Below are positions 25,885 through 35,177 of a DNA stretch of 53,444 nucleotides, piece by piece. Source of the DNA: a virus. How positions within the stretch are numbered: the stretch's first letter is position 1; the number at the start of each line of letters is the position of its first letter. The DNA is taken from positions 1 through 53,444 of the IMG/VR virus record IMGVR_UViG_3300030329_003629, one strand, 5' to 3'. The translations under genes and the position numbers were made by a program. The notes under the pieces are model-generated. The model was given only the letters and a program-made list of their open reading frames with translations. It was not told the DNA's origin and did no database searches.

Positions 25885-27309
25885 TTATGCATCTTGGAAT
25901 AAGAAGAAGTTGTTTGCACCTAAAGTACAACAAGCTCTTTCACTCAAGAAGTTAACCTGCATTGCATCTAAAGAAGATGTTCTTGCTCCACCAGCAGAAC
26001 CAGTGATCCAAGTTTTGTAACGTCTGTCTTCAGTCTCTGACGCTCTGTATCGAACGTGTAAGAATGGACGCTTTGCGTTTTTACCTAAGATTTGGTCATA
26101 TACAGATGTAGATCCCGCTGGAACTAAAAGTCCATTGATAGCTCCACCTACTATATCACCTCTCATTGTAGCATCGTTAAGATATTTCCAATCAGACTTG
26201 TAGAAGTCATAACCTCTACGGAATCCTGTGAATCCTAAGTTAAGTGCCATTTCTTCATCATTATCAAATAAACCATATGATGTACCACCCGCTCCATAAG
26301 AGTTTTGAGCCGCTAACATATCGTCAATATCAAATGAGAATTGTCTGTTACAGAAAATAACATTTTCCTCAATAGCACCTTGCTTGTCTAATCTTTGAAT
26401 AACTGAATCGAAACCAGCAAGAGTAGTTGGGTTACCACCTCCCCATACATTTCCTCTTGTACTTACTACGTAGAATACACCATCAGATCCACCCTGGCCA
26501 TCTGTACCACCGGCATTTCCAAAGTGTATTGCAGCACCCGATGCGTTTCCAGCTGGAACAGCTTCGATCATTGCAGTTTCTAAATAGTCTTCAAAACGAA
26601 GTCTTGTTTCGTGCTCAGACTTTAAATACCATAAGTATCCTGAACCACCATTCTCCGTAGAGATTTCAACCCAACCAATTTGAGCCATATCAGAACCACT
26701 TACCTCGTAAGTATCCTTAATGATAATTGGTTTGTTGTCAAAGAATACGTCATCTGCTTCTAAAGACTCCTCCATTCCTGAAGTTCCTTTTTTGAATTCA
26801 GATCCGTAAATCATTACTGTACACGCTACACCAGCAGCTACTCCTTGACCAGCTGTTTCATAATACGCTACATCAAAAGTTCCTGCAGTATAATTAACAT
26901 CTGTTACAACTGCTTTGTTACTTAAGGTAGAAGCTACAGTATTGTCAGAAATAAAAACTGTCTGACCTTTTCTGATTGCTATCTGACCTGTACCTGGTAC
27001 TAAAGCATCATTTACTGTCCACGTTGCAACATTTTGTGCTGCTGCTGCTGCTGATGTACAGTCAATATACTTAGTGTGTAACCTTCCTTGTTCAGCCCAT
27101 TTTATCATGTCTGAATTCGAAGGCATTTCAGCACCTACCATTCTTAAGAATGATGCTACTGTTCTATTACCATATCTCTCAAATTCTTTCTCATATGTAT
27201 CAGGAAGATACTGATTTAAGAAATCGAAACTGGTAATGTAGTTTGAAGGAAGGGCTACTCGTTCCGCACTTGGCTGAAGATCCCATCCTGGACTTACATT
27301 TACTCCCAT
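25885..27309 (-). CDS. Major capsid protein
   Basis: A 474-residue protein, the usual length for HK97-fold capsid proteins. The N-terminal FDFLNQYLPDTYEKEFERYG and the C-terminal part with KRPFLHVRYRAS, RRYKTWITGSAGG and LDAMQVNFLSERA look like capsid proteins of crAss-like and related flavophages. Residues about 100-165 form a beta-rich insertion that resembles the GDxVY-type modules in other virion proteins. The gene lies between the scaffold gene and a strong terminator, consistent with a highly expressed product. GroEL/GroES in the window may assist its folding. Confidence 0.85.
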   Translation of the reverse strand: MGVNVSPGWDLQPSAERVALPSNYITSFDFLNQYLPDTYEKEFERYGNRTVASFLRMVGAEMPSNSDMIKWAEQGRLHTKYIDCTSAAAAAQNVATWTVNDALVPGTGQIAIRKGQTVFISDNTVASTLSNKAVVTDVNYTAGTFDVAYYETAGQGVAAGVACTVMIYGSEFKKGTSGMEESLEADDVFFDNKPIIIKDTYEVSGSDMAQIGWVEISTENGGSGYLWYLKSEHETRLRFEDYLETAMIEAVPAGNASGAAIHFGNAGGTDGQGGSDGVFYVVSTRGNVWGGGNPTTLAGFDSVIQRLDKQGAIEENVIFCNRQFSFDIDDMLAAQNSYGAGGTSYGLFDNDEEMALNLGFTGFRRGYDFYKSDWKYLNDATMRGDIVGGAINGLLVPAGSTSVYDQILGKNAKRPFLHVRYRASETEDRRYKTWITGSAGGARTSSLDAMQVNFLSERACCTLGANNFFLFQDA

Positions 27310-27330
27310 AATTTTTTAAATTTTTTTAAT

Positions 27331-28494
27331 TTATACTTTTTTAACACTTCTAATTTTGAGTCCTCTCCCACTACTTGTGTCTCCAACAGCTTTGATTTGT
27401 AATCCATTTTTATTTAAAGACACTGGTGTTTTCCTAATGTCCATATTAATATTTTTGGATTTTTTACTCACTTCATCTACAGTCGCAGTTACCCCTTGAT
27501 TGTAGAAAAACTCAGCAAACTTATCAAGATTCATAGCTACTGATATTGCACGATGATATCCATGTGGATCCGCAATCAGTCCTGTTTTTTCATCCATGTA
27601 TTTACCCACGAAATTATTAACGTCCGCCTGTTTGCTTTTCAACTCTTTACCATCTCCAGGTTTAAAGGTAAATTTTTTCTCTCCGATATTAAACTCAAAA
27701 CCTTTGAATTCATCGTTAAAAACCTCAGCGGTTTTTGATACAAAATAATCATACCTTTTTTTCTGCGCTTCTTGTGCAGTAGTAGATTCCTCTACATAAC
27801 TTTTATAGCTATTAAATTTTTCTTTGTCCTCCTCTGATAATCCACTCCCACTTGACTCAAGAGGAGTTTTATACTTATCTTGTTGTTCATTGAAAAACTT
27901 TTTAGCTTTTACAAGTTCTCTTTTTTTTGCTCTCTCACGTTTCTTAATATCTTTTGGATCATCTAACTCAGCATCAAATCCAAATTTATCTATCATTAAG
28001 TCTTGAATATCCTCATTATCTAAACCTTCTTCGGTATGAGAATAATATTGAGACAACAATTTATCACTATCCATGTCATCATAATTTTGTTGTAGTTTTA
28101 CAAAATCTTCAATTCCACGGCCAGTTTCTTTTTTATACTTAAAGTATGCAGATACATCTTCTGGTAATTCTTCATTTGACTCTCGTTGAGCAAATAACTC
28201 ATCAACCGATGATATATCTTTATCATACCTTTCTTTAATATACGAAAGAACGCTTTCATCATTTAAGCCTGATGGGGCTTCTTGTGTTTCATCTTCCTGT
28301 TGTACTTCTTCTTGTTCGTTCGTGGTGGCGGCACTCTCAGTGCTTGCATCCACTCCCTCCACGTTAGGGTTACTTTCTTGAGATTCCAATTTCTCTTCAT
28401 GTTCTTTAAGTAATTGTTCCTCAACTTGTGCTCGAGATTTTTCTTCTCCTGTTACTTCTCTAACGGTTATTTTTGGTTCTTGATTTTCTTCCAT
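27331..28494 (-). CDS. Scaffolding protein
   Basis: A 387-residue hydrophilic protein with a very acidic, Glu/Gln-rich first 90 residues, a charged helical middle with coiled-coil character, and a basic C-terminal stretch (GLKIRSVKKV). Composition and position between portal and capsid genes fit a head assembly scaffold, in which the basic end binds the inner capsid face. No protease motif is visible. It has a TAACTTTG promoter-like box 20 bases before its ATG. Confidence 0.75.
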   Translation of the reverse strand: MEENQEPKITVREVTGEEKSRAQVEEQLLKEHEEKLESQESNPNVEGVDASTESAATTNEQEEVQQEDETQEAPSGLNDESVLSYIKERYDKDISSVDELFAQRESNEELPEDVSAYFKYKKETGRGIEDFVKLQQNYDDMDSDKLLSQYYSHTEEGLDNEDIQDLMIDKFGFDAELDDPKDIKKRERAKKRELVKAKKFFNEQQDKYKTPLESSGSGLSEEDKEKFNSYKSYVEESTTAQEAQKKRYDYFVSKTAEVFNDEFKGFEFNIGEKKFTFKPGDGKELKSKQADVNNFVGKYMDEKTGLIADPHGYHRAISVAMNLDKFAEFFYNQGVTATVDEVSKKSKNINMDIRKTPVSLNKNGLQIKAVGDTSSGRGLKIRSVKKV

Positions 28495-28514
28495 TTTATT
28501 TAATTTAATTGTTG

Positions 28515-28522
28515 CAAAGTTA
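28515..28522 (-). promoter_or_regulatory. TAACTTTG -7 box upstream of scaffold and capsid genes
   Basis: Minus-strand match to TAnnTTTG in the 54-base gap between portal and scaffold genes, 20 bases before the scaffold ATG. It would drive scaffold plus capsid, ending at the terminator at 25843. Confidence 0.55.
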
Positions 28523-28548
28523 ATATTAATTTAATTATTTTTTTAAGC

Positions 28549-30984
28549 TTACCTTGGCTCAAATTCTGCTAAGTCAAATCCATCTAAACTATCTTCATTA
28601 GATTCAAAGTTCATAGCAGGTAAGTTTCTTTTCCGCTGTTCAATCATTTTAGATTGTTGAGTATTTCCTTCTGCAATTCGTTTAGACTTTCCTTCTTCTT
28701 TTTTCTGCTCTCGCATATCTATTTGTTGTTGCTCCATTCCTCGTAATTGCATATTATAGTTAAACTCAACATCCATTAATCTTCGTTTTAAATCAGCTTC
28801 ATTAGTTTGTTTTTCAATTTCAAAAGCAATCTCTGCTTGTTTAATTTGTATTTTAGCTTGAAGTTCAGCTTGAGTTTGTTGCATTTTAGCTTGAGCAGCT
28901 TGTTGTTGTAATGCCTGTTGCTGCTGTCCTTGCATAGCTTGTTTTTGCATTTCTTGTTCTCTTTTCTCCGCCGCTGTTTGTTTTCGTTTAACTTTTAATA
29001 ATTGGTTTGCCATTTTTAAATTATTAATAGTTCTAATATCAATAGCATCTTCTAAATCAATTCCTCCTGTTTTTAATGATTCTTGAATGTTAGCTTCTAA
29101 CTGAGCTTTTTCTTCTTCATCTGGACTCATCTCAATAGAAATCCCAAAGTCATATAAATAAAGATTTCTTATTTCATCTATTATATTTAAATTATATTTT
29201 CCTATTTGCATAGCAAACTCATCTCTAAAGTCTGCATACTCTAATATATCTGCAGTTCGAATAGATAATGCTTCCGCTAATCTACGGGTAATATAAAGAC
29301 TTGAGTTTAAAATATGACGAGTAGCTACATTAGAATTTAAAGCCGCTAATTTTTGAACTCCTACTAAAGAATTAGGATCAGGAGTAGAAGCATCTCGCGC
29401 TTCATTTAATCCTGTCACCTGTCTTATCATGCCTAAGTAATGATTATAATTACCTATAAGCATTTGCATTTTACTTCCTCCACTATTAGAGGTTAATTGA
29501 GTGATAGGAACCTTAGCATTATTATATTCTCCATCTTGAGTATAACTTCTTCCTACTACACTACCGGTTTGAAAATAAAGACGTAAAGCATCCGACGGAT
29601 CGTAAGCATTACCCGTTCCTAAATCTACTTCATTTAATCCATCCGCATCAATAAACACTCCATCTGGAACCACTTTAGATACAACTTGTTGTAATTTTAA
29701 ATGAGTTATTTGAATTAAATCGGCAAATGGAATCATTCTTTTTACTAAAGAATCTAATATTCCTTTATACATTCTTGGTGCACAAGCTACATAATTAGGC
29801 ATCGCATATTGACTGGCAGAATTAGGACGCACCATATTTTCCATCATATCCCATTTAATTAATAAGTTACTTCCCATTACCATGACTCCTTCATACCATA
29901 CATCAATACGTTTTTCAATACGCTCAAAATTTCCTTCATCCATCATTTCTTGTGGAGGATTAAACTCATCGTCTTTTTCTACCGTCTTGAAAGTACCATC
30001 AGCCATTTGTTTTTTCTTGTAAACAAAACTATTAGTAGTTTTATAATTAAAAAATAACAACGTACAACTATCTCTGGCAAACATACTATTTTCATATATC
30101 GCTGCAGTATTATAATAATTATACCACGCTTGACTATATTGAGAAATCTCTTGTAAATCATCAGTAGTTAGATCAGGATTTATTTTTAACACTTCTGTTA
30201 TAGGTAATGTTTTAAGTTCTCCCCAATAAAAACAGTCTTTAAAATAAGGATCTTCTGTATAGCTATATACCACATTAGCCGGATCTACGTATTCTACTCG
30301 AATTCCGTCTCCTTGTTGAAAGGTATGCTTCGTTATTCCTAACCCAATAGTAGTTAAATCATAATCTACTCTTCGGCGTGTATCTGTATAATGATTTTCT
30401 TCCAACATAGTATTAACCGCTATTTCATTAGCTATTTCAATAGCCGGTTTATAATTAAGTTGCATATATAATTCTAACTCTGTATCACTCTGAGGTAATG
30501 TTTTAGGATCTACTTGAAACACTTCCATTTTAAAATCTTTCTCTACTTGATGGAACAAATCTTGGGCAGCCACATTTATTTCTACCATCTTTTGAAAATC
30601 ATTTCTTTTTTCCGCGGACATCGCGTCTTGAGCTTGACAATTTATTTTAAACAAACGGTCCGACATTCCATTTACCACAATATCTACAAACTTGGGAATA
30701 ATAGGAACAGGTGTCCAATCTAAATTTAAATATGATAGATCTCCATCTACCGCTAATTCGTTTTTATATTTGGCTACTGACTGCTCTCCTCGGGCATACA
30801 ATCTTAATCTATTAAAGTCAGCCCATTGATTGTAGAATCTACAATTCATACCGTCTTTTCTAAACCATTCATATTGTATAGCCTGACCTACTTGTAATCC
30901 AAAAGTTTTTTCTTTTTTCTTACTATCAGACACAAATTGGTCAGGAAACGCAGCAGCTTGTATATTTATAGTAACTGGTTTCAT
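28549..30984 (-). CDS. Portal protein
   Basis: An 811-residue protein. The N-terminal and central parts have the alternating helix and strand pattern of portals (for example WADFNRLRLYARGEQSV near residue 52, and a long helical stem region around DLIQITHLKLQQVVSKVVPDG). The last 150 residues are extremely Gln-rich and helical, as in crAss-like portals of about 800 residues. The start codon overlaps the terminase stop by four bases, the classic terminase-portal order. It forms the dodecameric DNA channel at the head vertex. Confidence 0.85.
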   Translation of the reverse strand: MKPVTINIQAAAFPDQFVSDSKKKEKTFGLQVGQAIQYEWFRKDGMNCRFYNQWADFNRLRLYARGEQSVAKYKNELAVDGDLSYLNLDWTPVPIIPKFVDIVVNGMSDRLFKINCQAQDAMSAEKRNDFQKMVEINVAAQDLFHQVEKDFKMEVFQVDPKTLPQSDTELELYMQLNYKPAIEIANEIAVNTMLEENHYTDTRRRVDYDLTTIGLGITKHTFQQGDGIRVEYVDPANVVYSYTEDPYFKDCFYWGELKTLPITEVLKINPDLTTDDLQEISQYSQAWYNYYNTAAIYENSMFARDSCTLLFFNYKTTNSFVYKKKQMADGTFKTVEKDDEFNPPQEMMDEGNFERIEKRIDVWYEGVMVMGSNLLIKWDMMENMVRPNSASQYAMPNYVACAPRMYKGILDSLVKRMIPFADLIQITHLKLQQVVSKVVPDGVFIDADGLNEVDLGTGNAYDPSDALRLYFQTGSVVGRSYTQDGEYNNAKVPITQLTSNSGGSKMQMLIGNYNHYLGMIRQVTGLNEARDASTPDPNSLVGVQKLAALNSNVATRHILNSSLYITRRLAEALSIRTADILEYADFRDEFAMQIGKYNLNIIDEIRNLYLYDFGISIEMSPDEEEKAQLEANIQESLKTGGIDLEDAIDIRTINNLKMANQLLKVKRKQTAAEKREQEMQKQAMQGQQQQALQQQAAQAKMQQTQAELQAKIQIKQAEIAFEIEKQTNEADLKRRLMDVEFNYNMQLRGMEQQQIDMREQKKEEGKSKRIAEGNTQQSKMIEQRKRNLPAMNFESNEDSLDGFDLAEFEPR

Positions 30985-33227
30985 GTAATTATTTTACTAA
31001 GGTTCTTCGTATTATTATATCTCGCAAAGTTAATACTTATTTTTGATTTTTGTTTAGACGGCGTGTATAAGTGTTTTTGATTAGCCATTATAGCTAACCC
31101 TGAACTAATAGCTGCATCAAACTTTGTTCTATTACTAATATCAAACTTTGCCCAATCTTCTAAAGTGCGTTGAAAATACATACTTCCCATCTCATCTGAA
31201 TCACGATAATCTCCTCCTATATCTAATCCTACATACTTTTCAATATATGATTCTATAGCCGAAGCATGAGACTGTTTAACGTCTTCCGACGTATTAGGAA
31301 TTCCACCTAACTCTCGTTCAGTTTTCGAAAGTTTATTATAAGTTTTATCTGGTCTGTTTAGACAATACCCTCTATATCCTCTATTTTTAAAATGATATAA
31401 AAGACGAGGTTTATTATTTTCACAAAGAATTGGCATACCATAAAAAACACACGCCATTAAAACTTCTTCAAAAAATATTTCGGCAGTTTGAGGACGCGCT
31501 ATGTATTCCAGAAAAAACTCATTGCTGGGAGCCTCATCCATGTTGAATTTAGTTAATCCATGTAAAGCACCATTAGATCCTTTTCCTACTACCACTCCAG
31601 ATATATCATAAGAGTCACATCCAAAAGATCCTAAGTAATCATTCCCTGGCTTCTTACCTCCTCGCTCGGTTATTATTTTATTTTGCAAACCTGGTTTTGG
31701 AGTCCACGTAACTAAAAACCTTCCGCTGCGATTAGGAGACCATATGACTTTAGTATCTTTTACTCCATTTTCCCAATGAAAAGATCCCCGAGTAGTATGA
31801 TGGCTCATAATTAAAGAATCATTATAATCAATTTGTTGATATATTTTTGTTAAGTTAAACAAAGATTGTTTACTTTCATCTCTAAAGGCATGGGATTCTG
31901 TTCTGGGAAATTGTCTATAAAATTCATTTAAAGCATCGGCATCTTGAGATAAAGAGTCTACTTCGTTTTTCCAATAATCTATAGCACCTACTCTTATATC
32001 TTCCCCATCTATTCCAATAATAGGTTTAGCTGGAGTTTTTAATACTGGCATTCCATATCTATCTATATATCCTTCAAAATTCCATTCCATAGGAATAAAT
32101 AAACAATATAAACCGCTTTTAGTTTGACCATTCGCATTACGTTTAGTAGGAATAGAATCTTCATATAAAGATTTAAAATTAGACCCTCCTTTATCTAAAG
32201 CATTAGAGGTAGATCCCATCATACATTTACCAATAATCTTACTTCCTAAACGTAAACACGTTTTAGTTACTCTCCAGTTATTCAAGATGTTATCCGGTTT
32301 TTCCCATTTACCACTTTCATCATGTAATAGTAATTGTAACTTCTCTCCATCATAACTATTATCTCCTGTATTCTTCCAATCAATAGTAGTATCTAACCCC
32401 TCTAATTCTTCATCTGCCAACGTGTGCATATTCTTTTTGGTAATTTTAGAAGCCGGAACTCTATATGCTAATTCAGTTTTAGGTTTATCCATACCATCTT
32501 GAATAGGTTTAAAAAAGAAAGGGTAATTATTAGAGATAGGAACTACTTTATCTGTAAACATTTTTTTAGCATCCGAACCTGTTTTAGATAAAATTCCTAT
32601 ACGGGCATCTTTAGTAATAGTGGCTTGATTTACCCCTTCACATGAACTCATAAAAGAAAACCCTGATCGTCTTATTTTTAAATAACACATTCCAAAACTT
32701 CTTTTATCCGCTTTACATGCTTCCCAAAAAATATAAAATATTCTATTGGCTTCTCGAAAATCAGGATTACCTACATCAATCTTAGTCCATTGTAAATACA
32801 TATAATGAGTTCCTGTTATATATGTAGGGTTACCATTATTCATAAACCAATATCCTTGTTCTCTTCTATCAAATTCCTCTTCTATATAATCTACCCATCG
32901 AGACTTAAAAGTATCCGGTGTTTCATGCCATTGGAAAATAGATTTAATTCTTTTTAATTCTTTAACTAAGAGAGTAGGCTCCCAATATTGTTCCTCCCTT
33001 TTTTTACTGCGTTTATAAATATCTTTAGGGGGTTTAGGTAATCCTATTTTTAATCCATTAATTTCAATAACACTTTGAATCTGCCCGGTTTTAGAAATTA
33101 CAATTATATCATATTTTTCATTATATCCATACAGCCAGCTTCTACCTCTGTTTTTATTTGATATAACAGACTTAGGAATAAAGTTTATTAATTCTTTATA
33201 TAATTTATTTTGATCTTGATTCAGCAA
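30981..33227 (-). CDS. Terminase large subunit
   Basis: A 748-residue DNA-packaging motor. Residues about 135-148 (TYITGTHYMYLQW) precede a Walker A variant LKIRRSGFSFMSS (about 183-195). Walker B is LQLLLHDESG, with the Asp-Glu pair near residue 305. The C-terminal nuclease domain shows GSFGCDSYD with a candidate metal-binding Asp and a late KFDAAISSGLA segment. It couples ATP hydrolysis to DNA translocation into the prohead and cuts the concatemer. The gene overlaps its upstream neighbour by 23 bases and the portal by four. Confidence 0.9.
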   Translation of the reverse strand: MLNQDQNKLYKELINFIPKSVISNKNRGRSWLYGYNEKYDIIVISKTGQIQSVIEINGLKIGLPKPPKDIYKRSKKREEQYWEPTLLVKELKRIKSIFQWHETPDTFKSRWVDYIEEEFDRREQGYWFMNNGNPTYITGTHYMYLQWTKIDVGNPDFREANRIFYIFWEACKADKRSFGMCYLKIRRSGFSFMSSCEGVNQATITKDARIGILSKTGSDAKKMFTDKVVPISNNYPFFFKPIQDGMDKPKTELAYRVPASKITKKNMHTLADEELEGLDTTIDWKNTGDNSYDGEKLQLLLHDESGKWEKPDNILNNWRVTKTCLRLGSKIIGKCMMGSTSNALDKGGSNFKSLYEDSIPTKRNANGQTKSGLYCLFIPMEWNFEGYIDRYGMPVLKTPAKPIIGIDGEDIRVGAIDYWKNEVDSLSQDADALNEFYRQFPRTESHAFRDESKQSLFNLTKIYQQIDYNDSLIMSHHTTRGSFHWENGVKDTKVIWSPNRSGRFLVTWTPKPGLQNKIITERGGKKPGNDYLGSFGCDSYDISGVVVGKGSNGALHGLTKFNMDEAPSNEFFLEYIARPQTAEIFFEEVLMACVFYGMPILCENNKPRLLYHFKNRGYRGYCLNRPDKTYNKLSKTERELGGIPNTSEDVKQSHASAIESYIEKYVGLDIGGDYRDSDEMGSMYFQRTLEDWAKFDISNRTKFDAAISSGLAIMANQKHLYTPSKQKSKISINFARYNNTKNLSKIIT
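31025..31032 (-). promoter_or_regulatory. Possible TAACTTTG -7 box inside the end of the terminase gene
   Basis: Minus-strand TAACTTTG located 40 bases before the portal ATG but within terminase codons. It matches TAnnTTTG, yet chance occurrence in coding DNA cannot be ruled out. Confidence 0.3.
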
Positions 33228-33483
33228 ATCCTTTAAGGGTGTTGTTTTTTTTATCGGTTATTGTTCCATCTAATAATGCTCTCTCTTCTTCTATACGTTT
33301 TAATATTTCAAAAGCATCGAAGATTGCCAACTTTTTCGTAGCAGCAGCATTCTTTAATCTGTCAGCTGCTAACTCATCGTCTTTATCATATTTTATAATA
33401 TCTTCTTTAGCAACTTTTACTAATTGTTTTACAGCTTTCTCACCAGCAGAAATAATGCTTTCTTTAATCTCTCTACTATTCAT
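33205..33483 (-). CDS. Small helical protein before TerL, candidate small terminase subunit
   Basis: A 92-residue, all-helical charged protein (LADDELAADRLKNAAATKK-like core around residues 37-50, then a second helix FDAFEILKRIEEERALLDG). It overlaps the terminase large subunit start by 23 bases, the position usually taken by the small terminase subunit that recognises DNA. No canonical helix-turn-helix is evident, so this role rests on position and size only. The gene is coupled to the SET-domain gene upstream by an 8-base overlap. Confidence 0.6.
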   Translation of the reverse strand: MNSREIKESIISAGEKAVKQLVKVAKEDIIKYDKDDELAADRLKNAAATKKLAIFDAFEILKRIEEERALLDGTITDKKNNTLKGFAESRSK

Positions 33484-33802
33484 TCTTCTTAAATTTATAT
33501 ATACTATATTTTAAAGTTAATTCTTTTCCTTCGTTTATTTTACGTAAAGTTTTTAGCTTCTTATAATGATAATCCCCCTCTTCTTCTATGAGTTCACAGT
33601 TAGGAGTGTCACTATGATTTATAAAACCGCCTAAAGGAGTGCGTATAAAATTGTGTTGAAACTCCGGATCATACACATGCGTAATTCCTATAATAATACC
33701 TTTAGGTATATCTTCGGTAGCAAAGATTCCTGCACCATGAATTGCAGATGGGCCAATAGCTAAGTAGGCTGGTAAAGGGTTATAATTTTTTTCGCTTGTC
33801 AT
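33476..33802 (-). CDS. SET-domain protein (putative lysine methyltransferase)
   Basis: A 108-residue minimal SET domain: HGAGIFA (residues 22-28) near the S-adenosylmethionine site, GGFINHSDTPNCE (58-70) containing the NHS motif that forms the cofactor-binding pseudoknot, and EGKELTLKYS (91-100) with a Tyr near the active site. The post-SET cysteines are absent, as in other short viral SET proteins. SET enzymes methylate lysines on proteins; the target here is unknown and could be a host or virion protein. It sits in the head-gene operon beside a hydroxylase gene. Confidence 0.85.
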   Translation of the reverse strand: MTSEKNYNPLPAYLAIGPSAIHGAGIFATEDIPKGIIIGITHVYDPEFQHNFIRTPLGGFINHSDTPNCELIEEEGDYHYKKLKTLRKINEGKELTLKYSIYKFKKNE

Positions 33803-33803
33803 C

Positions 33804-34376
33804 TTATTTATATTTATAAAACATTACAAAAACTTCTCTTCCTTCTTTCCAAGACTGGTTGGGATATTTGCTATGAAAATAATTAGCTGGATAAGAAATC
33901 AATCTATTCTGTTCATAACCAGCTACAGACACTAATCTCCACATATCTAAGTCTTCTGAATCTACCCGAATCATTTTATCATATTCCTCATCAGTTATGT
34001 GATCTGGTAAACTTTTACCATAAACCTCATGTTCCCAAAATGCAGTTCCATGTAGGTCTTCTCGTTCACGGGGAGACATATATAAAACAGCCGCCCTATC
34101 AGGTTGCTGACCATCTATTTTTAAATCTGAATGTATTCGCCACGTAGTATCTAACTCATCTGTAGAAACTCGAAAAAAACTTAAAATATTTTCTAAAGAT
34201 TTTCCCTCTATCATTCCTAATTTTCTTAAGACATAATCATTAAATGATTTGTTAGATTCTTGAATATAAAAATCTTTTCCTCCTACGTTGTGCTCAAGAA
34301 ACTTGCCTTTATTTAAATAGTCTTGTGCTATTTTAAATAGTTCTTTATCTATAAAATCATCTTCTATATATATCAT
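33804..34376 (-). CDS. 2-oxoglutarate/Fe(II) dioxygenase (prolyl 4-hydroxylase-like)
   Basis: A 190-residue double-stranded beta-helix oxygenase. The iron ligands fit HSD (H82, D84) and H168 in YPANYFHSKYP, and R180 in GREVFVMF fits the 2-oxoglutarate carboxylate contact. RAAVLYMS and GTAFWEHEVYG are typical of P4H-like phage proteins. The reaction would be hydroxylation of a protein side chain or other substrate with release of succinate and CO2. The substrate is unknown. Its start overlaps the next upstream gene by four bases, so it is part of the same operon as the SET protein. Confidence 0.85.
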   Translation of the reverse strand: MIYIEDDFIDKELFKIAQDYLNKGKFLEHNVGGKDFYIQESNKSFNDYVLRKLGMIEGKSLENILSFFRVSTDELDTTWRIHSDLKIDGQQPDRAAVLYMSPREREDLHGTAFWEHEVYGKSLPDHITDEEYDKMIRVDSEDLDMWRLVSVAGYEQNRLISYPANYFHSKYPNQSWKEGREVFVMFYKYK

Positions 34377-34936
34377 ACTATCATCGTTATATTATTAGTA
34401 AACATACGATACAACTTTTCATCATCCACTATAAACGGATATTCACTTCCCGGAGTATAAGATATAGAGTCTCCTTCTTTTACACCTAACGCTATTAGTT
34501 CTTCATTAATATATTTAATAGTACCAAACAAAGGTTCTTCATTAGTAGCTTTAAAAATATAAGATTCTTTTAAAGAAGCAGGTTTTATAAAACAATATTT
34601 TCCCCATGCATGCCACTTATCTTTTTTCTTATACATATAAAACTGCTCACTGTCTACTAAAAATAAATTTTCTTTTAAATGACTTCTTCCGCTTTTACGC
34701 CTTCCTTGCATGTCATTATAAAATTTAAAAACATTATGATGAACTAATAAAGTATCTCCTTTTTGGATAGGACCTGTATAATGAATAGGTGTTTCTACAA
34801 CACTTGCAAAACGATTAGATGCTGTATGATCTTCTTCAGATACACTGGTAATAAATTCAATATCACCAATTTGTTTAAGGTTATCATACCGCCTGTCTTT
34901 TACAGGAGTTACGATAAAAGAATAAGGAGATTTCAT
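34373..34936 (-). CDS. Conserved phage protein, possibly a tandem GroES-like fold
   Basis: A 187-residue beta-rich protein. Residues 3-80 (SPYSFIVTPVKDRRYDNL..., then a GDTLLVHHNVF stretch) and residues about 125-187 (PLFGTIKYINEELIALGVKEGD..., then DEKLYRMFTNNITMI) each follow the strand order and terminal dyad pattern of GroES-like barrels. This is inference from pattern, not an alignment. Similar unknown proteins occur in marine phages as I recall them. If correct, it would be a second co-chaperonin-like protein beside the GroES at 47.8 kb. Otherwise it is simply a conserved unknown. Confidence 0.6.
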   Translation of the reverse strand: MKSPYSFIVTPVKDRRYDNLKQIGDIEFITSVSEEDHTASNRFASVVETPIHYTGPIQKGDTLLVHHNVFKFYNDMQGRRKSGRSHLKENLFLVDSEQFYMYKKKDKWHAWGKYCFIKPASLKESYIFKATNEEPLFGTIKYINEELIALGVKEGDSISYTPGSEYPFIVDDEKLYRMFTNNITMIV

Positions 34937-35154
34937 TAAAAATTAATATTATATTCTAAAGAAATAGGAAGCGTGCTGAGAAATTCTTTCCACATATATA
35001 TTTCATCTCCTTTTTGAATCCAAATTTTATAGGAGTTATTATTTCCTTGAATAAGATGTATAGTGTGAGACCCTCCTAAAACTTCTTGGCCTACAATATA
35101 ATGCATGGCTCCCGACTTATAATCGGCACCAATTGAGATTTTTCTAATATCCAT
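34936..35154 (-). CDS. Conserved small phage protein
   Basis: A 72-residue protein (MDIRKISIGADYKSGAMHY..., GSHTIHLIQ, SLEYNINF) whose pattern is familiar from many marine phage genomes, without known function. One-base overlap with the next gene. Beta-rich, soluble, no motif. Confidence 0.6.
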   Translation of the reverse strand: MDIRKISIGADYKSGAMHYIVGQEVLGGSHTIHLIQGNNNSYKIWIQKGDEIYMWKEFLSTLPISLEYNINF

Positions 35155-35177
35155 TTCATTTTAATTTAAGTTGTTAT

